A stretch of 64,000 nt of DNA, from contig NZ_CP110921.1 of NCBI RefSeq assembly GCF_026247885.1, positions 4,037,501 to 4,101,500 on the forward strand. Direction: 5' to 3'. The stretch comes from Methylococcus mesophilus (GTDB lineage Bacteria; Pseudomonadota; Gammaproteobacteria; Methylococcales; Methylococcaceae). Positions 50,001 through 57,406 of the stretch are shown one piece after another; the first letter of the stretch is position 1, and the number at the start of each line of letters is the position of its first letter. The position numbers and the translations under genes are program-made. A model generated the notes under the pieces. It was not told the DNA's origin and made no database searches. It saw only the letters and a list, made by a program, of their open reading frames with translations.

Positions 50001-51591
50001 CGACGATTTCCTGGGTGAAGAGATATGCCGTGCCCATCAGTACGCCGATTCTCATGCCACGGGCGACGGCCGGCGCGGCGAGTACCGACAGCATGGCCGC
50101 CGAAAGATCGTCGTGAATGCCGCCGGCGAACAGGATGTGCACCGACTCGGGATCGGGTATTCCGGTCGCCAGCAGGACTTCGATCGCGGATTCCCAGAGG
50201 ATGAAACTGCTGCGGGGACCGGTATGCCCTCCGCACTCGTTTCCTTCGAAGATGAACTTGCGGGCTCCCTCCTTGAGGAATCCGTGCAACAGCCCCGGCG
50301 ACGGCACATGCAGATACGTGGTGATCGACAGTTCCTCCAGTTCCCGTGCCTGGCTGGGACGGCCGCCGGCGATGATCGCGAACGGCGGCTTGATTTCTTC
50401 GATGACCTCCATCTGCTCCTGCCGCAGTTCGAGCGGCATGAAACCCAACAGGCCGACTCCCCAGCCCCGGCTGCCCAGCAAGGATCGGGTCGCAGCCAGC
50501 AACTCCCGGGCCTGGGGCTTGCGCATTACGGAGAGTGCGAGAAACGGGAGCGCCCCGCCTCCCGCGACGGCCTTCGCGAATTCCGGCGTGTCGCTGACCC
50601 GCGTCATCGGACCCTGGACGATCGGGTATCGCGTGCCGTGGCAGGACGCCAGTGGTGCTTCCGGGGCGAGGGCCCGCTGTGTTCGGGCAAGCGCGGGAAG
50701 GGTTTCCATGCCCTCGCGGATCGCCGTCATGATGCGGCCGACGGTGCCGAAGCGTTTGGCGAGCGGTGCGGCGAAGGCGATGTCCTGCCCCAGGGGGACC
50801 AGAGGGTCGTTCTGATCCTGCAGATACTGACGCAGGGGCTCAGTCCAGGGTTGGTTCTGCAGAATCCGTCGTTCCAGTTCGCGGATGCTGTTCCGGCCGC
50901 TCCGCGAAAAGACCCGAAATGGGGTCTGCCCCGGTGCCAGCACGGCGGTTTCGCTGCCGTCAAGCGTCCCCCACACCCGATGCATCTCGGGTCCGGCGAA
51001 TGGGCTTTCATCGCTCAGCCAGAGTTGTTCGCACAAGACCACGCCCCGCGCTCCGGCCACGATGGCGGCTCCGGCGCTGCGCGGGCCGATCCCCCCTTGC
51101 GCCCAGTACGGAATGCCGAGTTTGCCGTGCAGTTCCTGCAGCAGGATGAACGTGGAGTGCGAACTGACCGAGCCGCCGGCCTCGTGACCCTTGACGATCA
51201 GCCCGTCGTAGCCGGCAGCCGCAGCCTGCTGGGCGGATTCCAAATCGTGGACTTCGAGCAGGACCTTCCGGGCGATTTTTCGGCTCGCATCCCGGTACCG
51301 CTTCAACTCGGCGGGACGTTGTCCGGCCAGAACGAGAACCGGGACCGGGCGGGACAGAATATCGGCCAAATGTTGGGGATTCCGCTCGGGCGAGCCGAGG
51401 GTGTCCCAGCGCAGGCCCCAGCGGCTGTCGCGGTCCACCTGGGCCGCCAGACGCTTTACGAGGGGCGCCAATCGGTTGAGGGGATCGCCGTAACCCAAAT
51501 CGAGAATCCCGATCCCTTCGGCTCGGCAGGCCGCGATGGCGATGGTGGGGTCGACTCGGTTGGGCGGGGTAACGGCTATGATGTTTTCCAT
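44092..51591 (-). CDS. Type I polyketide/secondary-lipid synthase (NMPD-NMPD-KS-AT-ACP-KR)
   Basis: This 2499-residue synthase resembles PUFA-synthase PfaA with PfaD-like enoylreductase units fused to its N-terminus. Two NMPD/FMN-barrel domains come first (about 1-310 and 320-640). The second has the expected CGGHTG active-site motif; the first has AGGSVS, with Ser where His is expected. The KS (about 687-1135) has Cys in VDAACASSLAAL, and His in EAHGTGTAVGD and GHTKVAAGL. The AT (about 1255-1560) has GHSYGEYVAL. One ACP is seen, with LGIDSIKRIE (Ser near 1868), not the tandem ACPs of PfaA. The KR (about 2190-2470) has VTGGGQGITNSVAK and YAAANEMLNKLA. Dehydratase and PPTase are supplied by the next gene. 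The ATG at 51591 has GGGAGG upstream. The product is unknown; a reduced long-chain lipid is most likely. Confidence 0.92.
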   Translation of the reverse strand: MENIIAVTPPNRVDPTIAIAACRAEGIGILDLGYGDPLNRLAPLVKRLAAQVDRDSRWGLRWDTLGSPERNPQHLADILSRPVPVLVLAGQRPAELKRYRDASRKIARKVLLEVHDLESAQQAAAAGYDGLIVKGHEAGGSVSSHSTFILLQELHGKLGIPYWAQGGIGPRSAGAAIVAGARGVVLCEQLWLSDESPFAGPEMHRVWGTLDGSETAVLAPGQTPFRVFSRSGRNSIRELERRILQNQPWTEPLRQYLQDQNDPLVPLGQDIAFAAPLAKRFGTVGRIMTAIREGMETLPALARTQRALAPEAPLASCHGTRYPIVQGPMTRVSDTPEFAKAVAGGGALPFLALSVMRKPQARELLAATRSLLGSRGWGVGLLGFMPLELRQEQMEVIEEIKPPFAIIAGGRPSQARELEELSITTYLHVPSPGLLHGFLKEGARKFIFEGNECGGHTGPRSSFILWESAIEVLLATGIPDPESVHILFAGGIHDDLSAAMLSVLAAPAVARGMRIGVLMGTAYLFTQEIVGTGAIVKEFQAQAVSCKDTDLLQSGVGVYTRCAKTEFCGEFNRKRRELVLAGKSDDEILKSLEMLNIGRLRIASKGITRNEPAKENDAGPYVKVNVEAQRRDGMYMLGEAARLRHDTLTVAELHRSVSEESQQVLLRHGERTPKRRLGREVPKSDIAIIGMACLLPKAPDLRAYWQNIVNRVNAVREVTDDRWRPTDFYDPKRGVKDKIYSKWGGFLDDVRFDPTEWGIPPAAVKSIEPMQLLALVVAKQALDDAGLDRRPFPRERTASIFGAGGMHDLGTIYVFRTLLAHYLPKVPGISEPARQQIMASLYDRELPPWTEDSFPGFLGNVVAGRVANRLDLGGTNFTVDAACASSLAALDTGIRQLRSGDADVALVGAIDGTNNVVSFMAFAQTHALSPRGRCRPFDDSADGIAIGEGVVALVLKRLADAERDGDRIRAVIKGIGSSSDGRNRSLTAPHPQGQARAVRRAYADARVEPSTVSLIEAHGTGTAVGDKSEIETLNSVFGGSGAEPQSCGVGSVKSMIGHTKVAAGLAAIAKATLALEHRVLPPTLGVEKPNSGVDFGRSPFYINTEVRPWLRPRKDAPRRCGVSAFGFGGTNFHAVLEEYTGAYREGDTVDLAPRDAEPFAFWGPDRGHIVEALQTLAQGISHPEQLDLGQLAHAVQAEQQRIAPPQRICRLALVATSAADLKHKLELALHELADSKKADFKHPQGIHFRQSAAPGQVCFLFPGQGSQKINMLRDLTATVPSLHDIFERADRLLEDRLPRPLSGFIYPVPVFGEEDRKRQQAALNATQVAQPALGAVELAAARLLESFGIKPDFLAGHSYGEYVALCAAGALAADDLIRLSEVRGRIAAAAGRDSGGAMVAVSAGGPAVEALIAKHRLPVYVANFNTPDQTIIAGPGAGIDEAVAVLGGESLRVTKLQVSGAFHCPVMAKAREALAEELSRIKFAVPALPVYSNTTAGGYPGKPAEIQALLARHLVEPVRFVEEVNGLYDAGARIFIEVGPGTVLSGLVDRILAEVPHTTLAIDMPGRPGWLNLAHVLAHGFALGLPVDLQAWFKGRGFRQGAPADWFAEAERKSQGGPLVWRINGGRAEPWESKPGAIPPAAPSPEPEAARMPDSSPAARRDSPAFESIATTTRSNPMNNPELPHVGGLGGETGTAPIPGDPRLAFVQQSLTQFIELQKEQQRTFTHLLNFLHASVAGADAALPGWGTESRPLAPPGLQAQGAQPRSTVLAAVPPAPVLPSRIAASSGVMARTTQPAEAAPDMPAPPPASPAPIPTAAAAIAKSGGLAPTDEFKADLLRAISDRTGYPEDMLDLDAQMEADLGIDSIKRIEVFSVLKDQHNLLEGRDEETVIEELSGQKTLNEIITWYDRLRESGPQEAERESVSPKKSQAPLPSSPAEAAEPGPTIYQPADPVECYTLKPVPAAWNGTVAGPCELPILLLGPASEISETFRATLTQGGYTPWLIVPGNDTARRDSGTFEVDFSATDTAGRLKTLLESAGSPPGGLINLLGATASGETPGSAADPARILFLTLKALGSRLAEGAGAGGGWLVNLTALNGQFGLGDAGVSSVAGAGTLGVAKSAAREWPQLRLKCIDLQPAQTCAQWAEHVLMEMQSADPSPEIGFTDSGRWRLELVSVQDRAASVETGLEPGAVVLVTGGGQGITNSVAKSLAEQAGVKLVLVGRSPLPDDEPEATRHIAGAAELRQFLIAESKAKGDRVSPAEVERTLKQILRDRALRGNLEAMKANGAEIYYQTLDIRDTDAFAELIDELYVQFGRIDGVIHGAGIIDDKLIRDKSEDSFDSVYSTKVVPALTLAEKLKPESLKFMVFFSSVAGRFGNIGQCDYAAANEMLNKLADRLSKEWPNVHTVSINWGPWDSGMVNAELRRLYASRNVSLIPLDTGVRYCLEALRKRPGLEPELVVTASLERIASLRRTESASVSQRGNAETPRAQPQTEIV

Positions 51592-52445
51592 GACGACCTC
51601 CCTCGGAGCTTCGCAGTGACCCCCTGGCATGCGGAACCATCACCGAGAGATAAACCCTGTCGGGGTTTTATCGTGGCGAGGGCAGGTTCCGGGCAGGATT
51701 CAAGTTTAACGATAACGAACTCCTTAGTCGGGAACAAGGAAAATGTGAGGCCATATCCCGTCTCCGAAGGAATATCATGTGTTTCTGATATTTGGCATCC
51801 ATGTCCAAATTATTAATCAATAATAAATTCATTGGGCTGGTAACGAGAATCCGTGGCCTTTCAGTGAAGTAATCCAACATGCTGAATTGTTACGTTAATT
51901 TTGGTTGTGTCGCGCCCGCCCTACATGAGGACGGCCGTCGCCCCTTGTCTTCACCGAGGTGCGCCCGCAATCCGGCTCCGTGAATTAGAAAACTGGCCAT
52001 ATTCTTTTGCGATGGATAATCCTCTGTTGAAGATAGGCCATGCCGGACGTCGTCACGGACTACTTTCAGGGTAACTCGGGGCTTTTGAGATGTATTGTAA
52101 TTTTGATTTTGTTATGGCGGCTTCTGTCGGCGTTTTGACTGGGATGGGTTTTCCACAGTCGTCCGTTGCTAAGCAGATCGCGACAAATCTCTGAGCGATA
52201 GACTGAAGGCCGACCGGACACAGCAACCGAAGCGGCGATGCCACGAGTAGGAGGGGCCGCGTTGCAATCGAGCGGGCGGGCGAGTTTGGACGCAAACAGG
52301 ACCTGCACGGTGTTGATGGACAAGGCGAGGAGCGTCAATGCCACTTTTCAATAGGTGGGATTTGCGGGAAGGCGGTTTGTGAGGGGCGGACTGTATGACG
52401 GCCGCCTGGGGCCGGTACAACCGTGCGTTTGAGGAGGGCGTAGGT
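51592..52445. other. Intergenic region upstream of the lipid-synthase operon
   Basis: About 850 bases without a convincing gene. The part near 51780-51900 is AT-rich (TTATTAATCAATAA at 51810-51823) and is the likely promoter zone of the minus-strand synthase operon. A hairpin lies in the presumed leader at 51649-51672. Short frames in 52050-52350 have no ribosome binding site or recognisable product. I could not define a reliable -35/-10 pair. Confidence 0.5.
51649..51672 (-). promoter_or_regulatory. Stem-loop in the leader of the lipid-synthase gene
   Basis: GATAAACCC and GGGGTTTTATC are inverted around TGTC, giving a stem with one unpaired base. It lies about 58 bases upstream of the synthase start. 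Depending on where transcription begins it may be an operator or an RNA structure in the leader. No known regulator site is recognised. Confidence 0.4.
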
Positions 52446-52547
52446 ATGTCAAAGTTCCCTAACCCAATTGCTGTATCCTGGAAGGGGAAGTTCTGCTTCG
52501 CGTCCCGCGGAGCCGCTTCAAAGACTTGTCTGGATTCCAAGCGTTAA
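52446..52547 (+). CDS. Possible 33-residue small protein upstream of cytochrome c
   Basis: ATG at 52446 follows a GAGGAGGG-type ribosome binding site and opens a 33-codon frame (MSKFPNPIAVSWKGKFCF...SKR) that ends 19 bases before the cytochrome start. The peptide is basic, with two cysteines. No family is known to me. It could be a leader peptide or chance; the ribosome binding site is the only positive sign. Confidence 0.3.
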   Translation: MSKFPNPIAVSWKGKFCFASRGAASKTCLDSKR

Positions 52548-52566
52548 CCATACGGAGAGATTCGCA

Positions 52567-52950
52567 GTGAGAAGGTCCTTAGATTTCGGATGCGGGGTCG
52601 TGCTGGCACTCGCAGCGGGCGCGGTCTATGCGGGCGATGTCGCAGCCGGCAAGGCGAAATATGAGAGTTGTGTCGAGTGCCACGGACGAGGGGAGGAGGA
52701 CGCTGCCCCCAATGTTCCCAGCTTGGCCGGAAAAGATGCAACTTACGTCAGGAAAGTGCTGAATACCTACAAGCGGTGCCGCCCGGACGACTGGCTCCCT
52801 CCTTGCGGCGGTTCTGAGGAGCGGATCCAGCCGTTCGGTTGGGAGCACCGGTCCAAGGACAGCGATTCGATGCGGGAGATTGCGTCGGAACTGAGTGACG
52901 CGGACATCGACAACATCGCGGCCTACATCGCGACACTCCGGAAACCTTGA
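52567..52950 (+). CDS. Small periplasmic c-type cytochrome
   Basis: This 127-residue protein has a signal peptide ending VYAGD (about residue 21) and one haem site CVECH, in AAGKAKYESCVECHGRG. The C-terminal helix SDADIDNIAAYIATLRKP is typical of class I cytochromes of the c553/c4 type. A Met in SDSMREIASEL could be the distal ligand. Two further cysteines (KRCRPDDWLPPCGG) may form a disulfide. The start is GTG at 52567, with GGAGAG about seven bases upstream; the longer frame upstream does not look like signal sequence. Its redox partner is unknown. Confidence 0.88.
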   Translation: MRRSLDFGCGVVLALAAGAVYAGDVAAGKAKYESCVECHGRGEEDAAPNVPSLAGKDATYVRKVLNTYKRCRPDDWLPPCGGSEERIQPFGWEHRSKDSDSMREIASELSDADIDNIAAYIATLRKP

Positions 52951-53249
52951 AAATGCTTCGCCGCGTCGGTGCCGGCATCTTCCGTCGCCGACCGGCGTTT
53001 CGAGCCGCCTATGCCGCTGCGATGGTCATCGCGTGGTGCAAGCGGCCGTAATGGAATCGCAATGCGGATCCCACGGGCGGGAGTGTGCATAAAGGGCCAT
53101 TGCGGTGCCTTGCTTTATATCTGCAGAGATATTTTTTAAACGCCCCCATCGTCCGCCCTTCGTCTATCCGAGCGCCGGTCAGTTGTTCCTTTAGGAGCCT
53201 GCTCACGAGCCTCCATCTATCCGAAAGCACTAGATTGTCGTCAGGTGGT

Positions 53250-53614
53250 GGGCTATGTCGGCCTGGGTGGCGGCGGATCTGGCCAGGGATGTTTTGCTGA
53301 TGGCGCCGCGGCGCATACCGATCGCGGCGCCAGCGCAAGTATGCTTCGGGCCCCTCCCAGGCCTTGCTGAAGGACCAGGGCTCTGTCTGCAGGCTGAGCC
53401 GAAAACGAACTGTCGGGATACTGCGCCGGCAGAGATCTTCTTCCCTACCGTCGAAACGGGGCTGATTCATCCTCGCCGTCTCGAGACCCGGGAGCAGGCC
53501 AAGCAGGCGATATTCGAGTACTTCGAAGTGTTCCATCACCGGCAGCGTAACCATTCGGCGCCCGGGTATCGAACTCTCGCCGTATGCGAGCAGCTACATC
53601 GTAGGGCCGCCTGA
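53250..53614 (+). pseudogene. IS3-family transposase (OrfB) remnant
   Basis: The translation of 53405-53600 reads like the end of an IS3 OrfB: NCRDTAPAEIFF, then ETGLIHPRRLETREQAKQA and IFEYFEVFHHRQRNHSAPGY. The upstream part (VAADLARDVLLMA) also recalls the catalytic core, but the frame between is scrambled and the DDE residues are incomplete. No start, no terminal inverted repeats and no OrfA are visible, so it is a decayed fragment. Confidence 0.75.
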
Positions 53615-53644
53615 CTTCGTGTCCGGAAAACTCTTGCCAGATCG

Positions 53645-54175
53645 GTGTGGCCGATTGTGGAACAACTGCGGACGCAAGTTTGCGGTACATCCACTTGGCG
53701 CTTCTCGTCCTGCGCGGCAGAAGACCGTGAATGGGCTCCAAGAAGCAGCGACCGAAGACAGAATCGGAAGAACAGCGCCAGGCAAACTAAGAGAAATATA
53801 TTTATTTACTTTTATTCTTTCTCGTCATTGTTTGGCACGCTTACACTTGTTCCAACTGAGCAACAAACGTTTGCGCCTAGACTTGCAGAGCGTCAAGACC
53901 CAGTACGACAGCGAAGAATGCGGCATCGACGGTGGAGAAATGTGAAAGGTCGCAAACGCCACATCGTCGTCGATGGGCTGAGGTTAACCCTGCGCATTTC
54001 CGAGAAGATCGCCGATGGTTTTGCCGTTTTGCCCAAGCGTTGGGTCGTCGAGCGCAGGTTCGGGTGGCTCGGCTCTTTCCGAACACGGGCTAAGGATGCC
54101 AGAATCTTAACTGCGACCGCGGAAAACATGATCCGTGTAGCCATGCTCAAATTCACGCCTGCAAAATGTGCATGA
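53645..54175 (+). pseudogene. IS5-type transposase remnant with internal deletion
   Basis: Bases 53930-54170 encode pieces of an IS5-family transposase: NVKGRKRHIVVDGLRL and, after only about a dozen residues, GFAVLPKRWVVERRFGWLG and ENMIRVAMLKF. In intact transposases these motifs are far apart, so most of the core has been deleted. The first half of the open frame does not look like protein. It lies directly behind an IS3 remnant, marking an old insertion hot spot. Confidence 0.75.
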
Positions 54176-54363
54176 ACGTTTACCAGACCGGTTCATAACC
54201 CGCGAACCCTCTCGGGAGGTCCACCGCCAGCAAGCTTGAGCTTGACGTCGTTATGTTAGCATTAGCATATCGACGTGCCAGCGCAAGCAGGTTCGTTCCG
54301 TTCCAGCGTCAGGATCGCTGACAGACCCGACCGTCCTTTTGCGGATTCGGGCGTTTTGTCGTG

Positions 54364-54382
54364 TTCGTAACGTATTCGTAAC
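54364..54382 (+). repeat. Tandem TTCGTAAC motif upstream of the DUF2341-ExbB gene
   Basis: TTCGTAAC occurs at 54364-54371 and again at 54375-54382, an 11-base period or about one helical turn. It lies 65-83 bases before the ATG at 54447. Two half-sites on the same face of the helix could bind a dimeric regulator. No known regulator is matched. Confidence 0.35.
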
Positions 54383-54446
54383 ACCCGTGTAATACGATGA
54401 AAGCAATCCCATTCAACACTACGCGTTTCACGGCGCGGCGAGAGAT

Positions 54447-56270
54447 ATGAAAACTTCGAGGCTGATCGTACTGGCATGCCTGGCCATGGTGCCGGCCATC
54501 GCGCTGTCCTGGTGGAACGACGAGTGGCGCTCCAGAAAGCAGATTTCCGTGGATGCCAGCGTCACTGGTGCGGATACCCGCGACCTGGTGGCTGACTTCC
54601 CGCTCCTGATTCGCCTGCACACGGGCAATTTCAGCTATTTTGGCGAACTGGCCGAGGGCGGGAAAGACCTTCGCTTCATGGCGGATGACAAGACGCCGCT
54701 CAAGTTCCATCTCGAGAAACTCGATCCGATCAACGAAATGGCGCTGGTCTGGGTCAAGGTGCCGCGGATTCCGGGCCAGTCGGCCGACGAGTCGTTCTGG
54801 ATGTATTACGGAAACGAGGAAGCGCCGGACGGCAGCGAGGCGAAAGGCACCTACGACGTCAGCCAGGGCCTGGTCTTCCACTTCGACGAAAAGGACCCGG
54901 TGCCCAAGGACGCCACGGCTTACGGCAACAACGCGGCCAAGTCCGCGGCCTTGCCGGAACCGGCGGGCTGGATAGGGGCTGCTGCCCGGTTTGCCGGCAC
55001 GGGCGGCATTGAAATCAATCCGTCGCCGTCGCTGCAACTGGACCCGGCGAAGGGCTGGACCTTTTCGAGCTGGATCAAGCTCGAGCCCGGCGTTTCCGAA
55101 GGCTATGTATTCCGTGCTGCGGAGGGCGAGTCCCACGCCATGGAATTGCTGGTGCGGGGTGGGGCGCTGGTGGCACGGTATCTCGCCGCCGGCAAGGCGG
55201 TCGAAACGGCGCCGGTGGCGATAGCCGCGCCGGACCGCTGGCAGCACGTGGCCTTCGTGTTGCGGCCGGACAAGCTGGAGCTCTATTTGAACGGCGAACC
55301 CGCGGCCCAGGCTGCCGCCGTTCCATCGGCCATGAATCCCTCGATCGTTTTGGGCAGCGCAGCAACGGGCGGTTTCCTGGCAGGCCTGCTCGATGAGGTC
55401 CAGGTTTCGAACGCGGCCCGCAGTGCCGAATGGATCAAGCTGTCGGCGCGCAGCCAGAGCCAGGATTTCAGCGTCGTCAGTTTCGGCCAGGACGAAGGCA
55501 AGAGCAGCGCGGGCGAGGTCAGCTCCTTCGTGGTGATCATCCAGAACGTGACCTTGGACGGCTGGGTGGTGATCGGCCTGACCGGCGTCATGTTCGTGGT
55601 TTCGGTGCTGGTCATGATCATCAAGGCCGTGGTGATCTCCAAGGTCAGGAAGGACAACAAGGCATTCCTGGCCCAGTACGAAGCCATGAGTCCCGATGCC
55701 GATCCCGGTCAACTGGATCGCGAGGAAACCGACGACGAAAAGGAGTTGGCCGATTCCGAATTCCTGTCGGCCCTGGTCGGCAAGCACGACCATTACCAGA
55801 GTTCCCCGCTCTATCACATCTATCACGCCGGCATCCGCGAGGTGAAAAAACGGGTGGGGTCCTCCTCCAGGCCGCTGACCCCGGAAGCCCTGAATGTCGT
55901 GCGGGTCAAGCTGGATTCCATCGTGGTCCGCGAGAGCCAGCGCCTCAACGGCAAGATGGTGCTCCTCACGATCGCCATCGCCGGCGGGCCGTTCCTCGGG
56001 CTGCTGGGCACCGTGGTGGGCGTGATGATCACCTTCGCGGTTATCGCCGCTACCGGGGACGTCAACATCAACTCCATCGCCCCCGGTATCGCGGCAGCCC
56101 TGCTTGCGACGGTGGCAGGGCTCGCGGTCGCGATTCCCTCCCTGTTCGCCTACAACTACCTGCTGACCCAGATCAAGGACGTCATCGCCGACATGCGGGT
56201 GTTCTCGGACGAGTTCCTCGCCATGCTGTCCGAGCGCGTGGCGGACCGCCATAGGGGGGCGTCGTCATGA
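54447..56270 (+). CDS. DUF2341-LamG-MotA/TolQ/ExbB fusion proton channel
   Basis: This 607-residue protein joins an exported sensor-like part to an ExbB-type channel. After a signal peptide (about 1-21) comes a DUF2341 domain (about 22-140, WWNDEWRSRKQISV and FWMYYGNEEAPDGSEAKG). A LamG/concanavalin-like domain follows (about 145-340, GLVFHFDEKDP, WTFSSWIKL, LYLNGEPAA). The membrane part (about 360-600) has three helices and the family segment GPFLGLLGTVVGVMITF. It should form the proton-driven motor with the ExbD and TonB proteins encoded next. The extracytoplasmic domains are not part of classical ExbB and may bind a carbohydrate or the cell wall. The stop overlaps the ExbD start (ATGA). 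Confidence 0.9.
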   Translation: MKTSRLIVLACLAMVPAIALSWWNDEWRSRKQISVDASVTGADTRDLVADFPLLIRLHTGNFSYFGELAEGGKDLRFMADDKTPLKFHLEKLDPINEMALVWVKVPRIPGQSADESFWMYYGNEEAPDGSEAKGTYDVSQGLVFHFDEKDPVPKDATAYGNNAAKSAALPEPAGWIGAAARFAGTGGIEINPSPSLQLDPAKGWTFSSWIKLEPGVSEGYVFRAAEGESHAMELLVRGGALVARYLAAGKAVETAPVAIAAPDRWQHVAFVLRPDKLELYLNGEPAAQAAAVPSAMNPSIVLGSAATGGFLAGLLDEVQVSNAARSAEWIKLSARSQSQDFSVVSFGQDEGKSSAGEVSSFVVIIQNVTLDGWVVIGLTGVMFVVSVLVMIIKAVVISKVRKDNKAFLAQYEAMSPDADPGQLDREETDDEKELADSEFLSALVGKHDHYQSSPLYHIYHAGIREVKKRVGSSSRPLTPEALNVVRVKLDSIVVRESQRLNGKMVLLTIAIAGGPFLGLLGTVVGVMITFAVIAATGDVNINSIAPGIAAALLATVAGLAVAIPSLFAYNYLLTQIKDVIADMRVFSDEFLAMLSERVADRHRGASS

Positions 56271-56671
56271 AGGTCGAATCCGAGGAGAAGGTCTATGACG
56301 ACATCAACATCACGCCCATGCTGGACGTGGCGTATGTGCTGCTGCTGATCTTCATCATCATGACTACGGCGACGGTGCAGGGCATCACGGTGAACCTGCC
56401 CAAGGCCAGCAGCACGCCCAGCCTGTCCAAGCCCAAGACCAAGGCGATTTCCATCACCCAGGACGGCACGATCTACCTGGACACCTATCCGGTGTCGCTC
56501 GAGGAGCTGGAAACCCGCCTGGCCCAGTACAAGGCGGCCACGCCGGACCTGCCCGTGGTACTCAAGGCGGACGCCTCGATCCAGTACCAGAAGGTCGTCG
56601 AAGTGTTGGACATCGTCACCCGGCTCGAAATCGGCCAGCTGGGTCTGGTTACGCAGAAGCTGGTGAAGTAG
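56267..56671 (+). CDS. ExbD/TolR-type biopolymer transport protein
   Basis: This 134-residue inner-membrane protein has a short cytoplasmic N-terminus with INITPMLDVAYVLLLIFI. The Asp in that helix is the conserved proton-carrying residue of ExbD/TolR. The periplasmic domain follows (about 45-134). The ATG overlaps the stop of the ExbB fusion, and a TonB-like gene begins 12 bases after its stop. Together these form a complete energising complex for outer-membrane transport. Confidence 0.93.
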   Translation: MKVESEEKVYDDINITPMLDVAYVLLLIFIIMTTATVQGITVNLPKASSTPSLSKPKTKAISITQDGTIYLDTYPVSLEELETRLAQYKAATPDLPVVLKADASIQYQKVVEVLDIVTRLEIGQLGLVTQKLVK

Positions 56672-56683
56672 CGGGCGCGTTCC

Positions 56684-57346
56684 ATGAATATCAAGCTGAT
56701 GCGCCGATATCTGCCCGTCGCCGTCGGCGTGGTTCTGGTCCTGCTGGTGGCTGTCGGCGTCTATCTGGCCAGGGATCTGTTCGACAAGCCGGCGCAGACC
56801 AAGAAGCAGGTCCAGCAGATCACCGTGGTTCAGCCGCCGCCTCCACCGCCGCCCCCGCCTCCGCAGGAAAAGCCGCCGGAGCCCGAGGTCAAGGAGGAAA
56901 AGATGGAGGAGCCGGAACCCGAGCCGGAGCCGGAACCCGAGCAGGCCGAGGAGCCGCCGCCGGGTGAGGACCTCGGCGTGGATGCCGAAGGCGGCGCGGG
57001 AAGCGACGGTTTCGGCCTGGTCGGCAAGAAAGGCGGGCACGGCCTGATCGGGGGAGGCGGCGGCAACGCCATCATCTGGTACGGACAGCAGCTGCAACGG
57101 ACCGTCTCCGGCGAGTTGCAGCGAAAGCTCAGGGATCGGGCCCGCAACAGCCGGTACCAGGCCGTGCTCCACATCTGGATCAGCCCCCAGGGCAGCATCA
57201 GCCGGATCGAGCTGGGAAAGTCCAGCGGCATCGAAGAGATCGACGAGGCGCTCAAGGCCGCGCTGGCAACGATTCACGGACAGCTCGAACCGCCCCCGGA
57301 GCGCATGCCGCAGCCGGTCAAGATCAGGGTCCAGTCCGAAGGTTAA
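56684..57346 (+). CDS. TonB-like energy transducer
   Basis: This 220-residue protein has one N-terminal helix (about 10-28, VAVGVVLVLLVAVGVYLA) and a long periplasmic linker. The linker has ten consecutive prolines and then Glu-Pro repeats (EPEPEPEPEPEQ), as in TonB. The C-terminal domain (about 135-215) has YQAVLHIWISPQGSISRIEL and IDEALKAALATIHGQLEPPPERMPQPVKI, matching the TonB C-terminal fold. It should carry proton-motive energy to an outer-membrane receptor. The porin encoded next is the nearest candidate partner, although it lacks a clear TonB box. Confidence 0.9.
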   Translation: MNIKLMRRYLPVAVGVVLVLLVAVGVYLARDLFDKPAQTKKQVQQITVVQPPPPPPPPPPQEKPPEPEVKEEKMEEPEPEPEPEPEQAEEPPPGEDLGVDAEGGAGSDGFGLVGKKGGHGLIGGGGGNAIIWYGQQLQRTVSGELQRKLRDRARNSRYQAVLHIWISPQGSISRIELGKSSGIEEIDEALKAALATIHGQLEPPPERMPQPVKIRVQSEG

Positions 57347-57406
57347 CAAGCCACCCACCGAAAACAACCGCACCTAGGATGCGGCGAGGCAAACAAACGG
57401 GACATT

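Noticed and set aside
48361-51816. 1151-codon open frame antisense to the lipid synthase
   Set aside because: Low-complexity translation without recognisable motifs, opposite clear KS and NMPD domains.
54265-54285. Sigma-54 promoter-like TGGCACG on the minus strand
   Set aside because: The -12 element is poor (TATGC where TTGCA or TTGCT is expected) and it would drive only transposase remnants.
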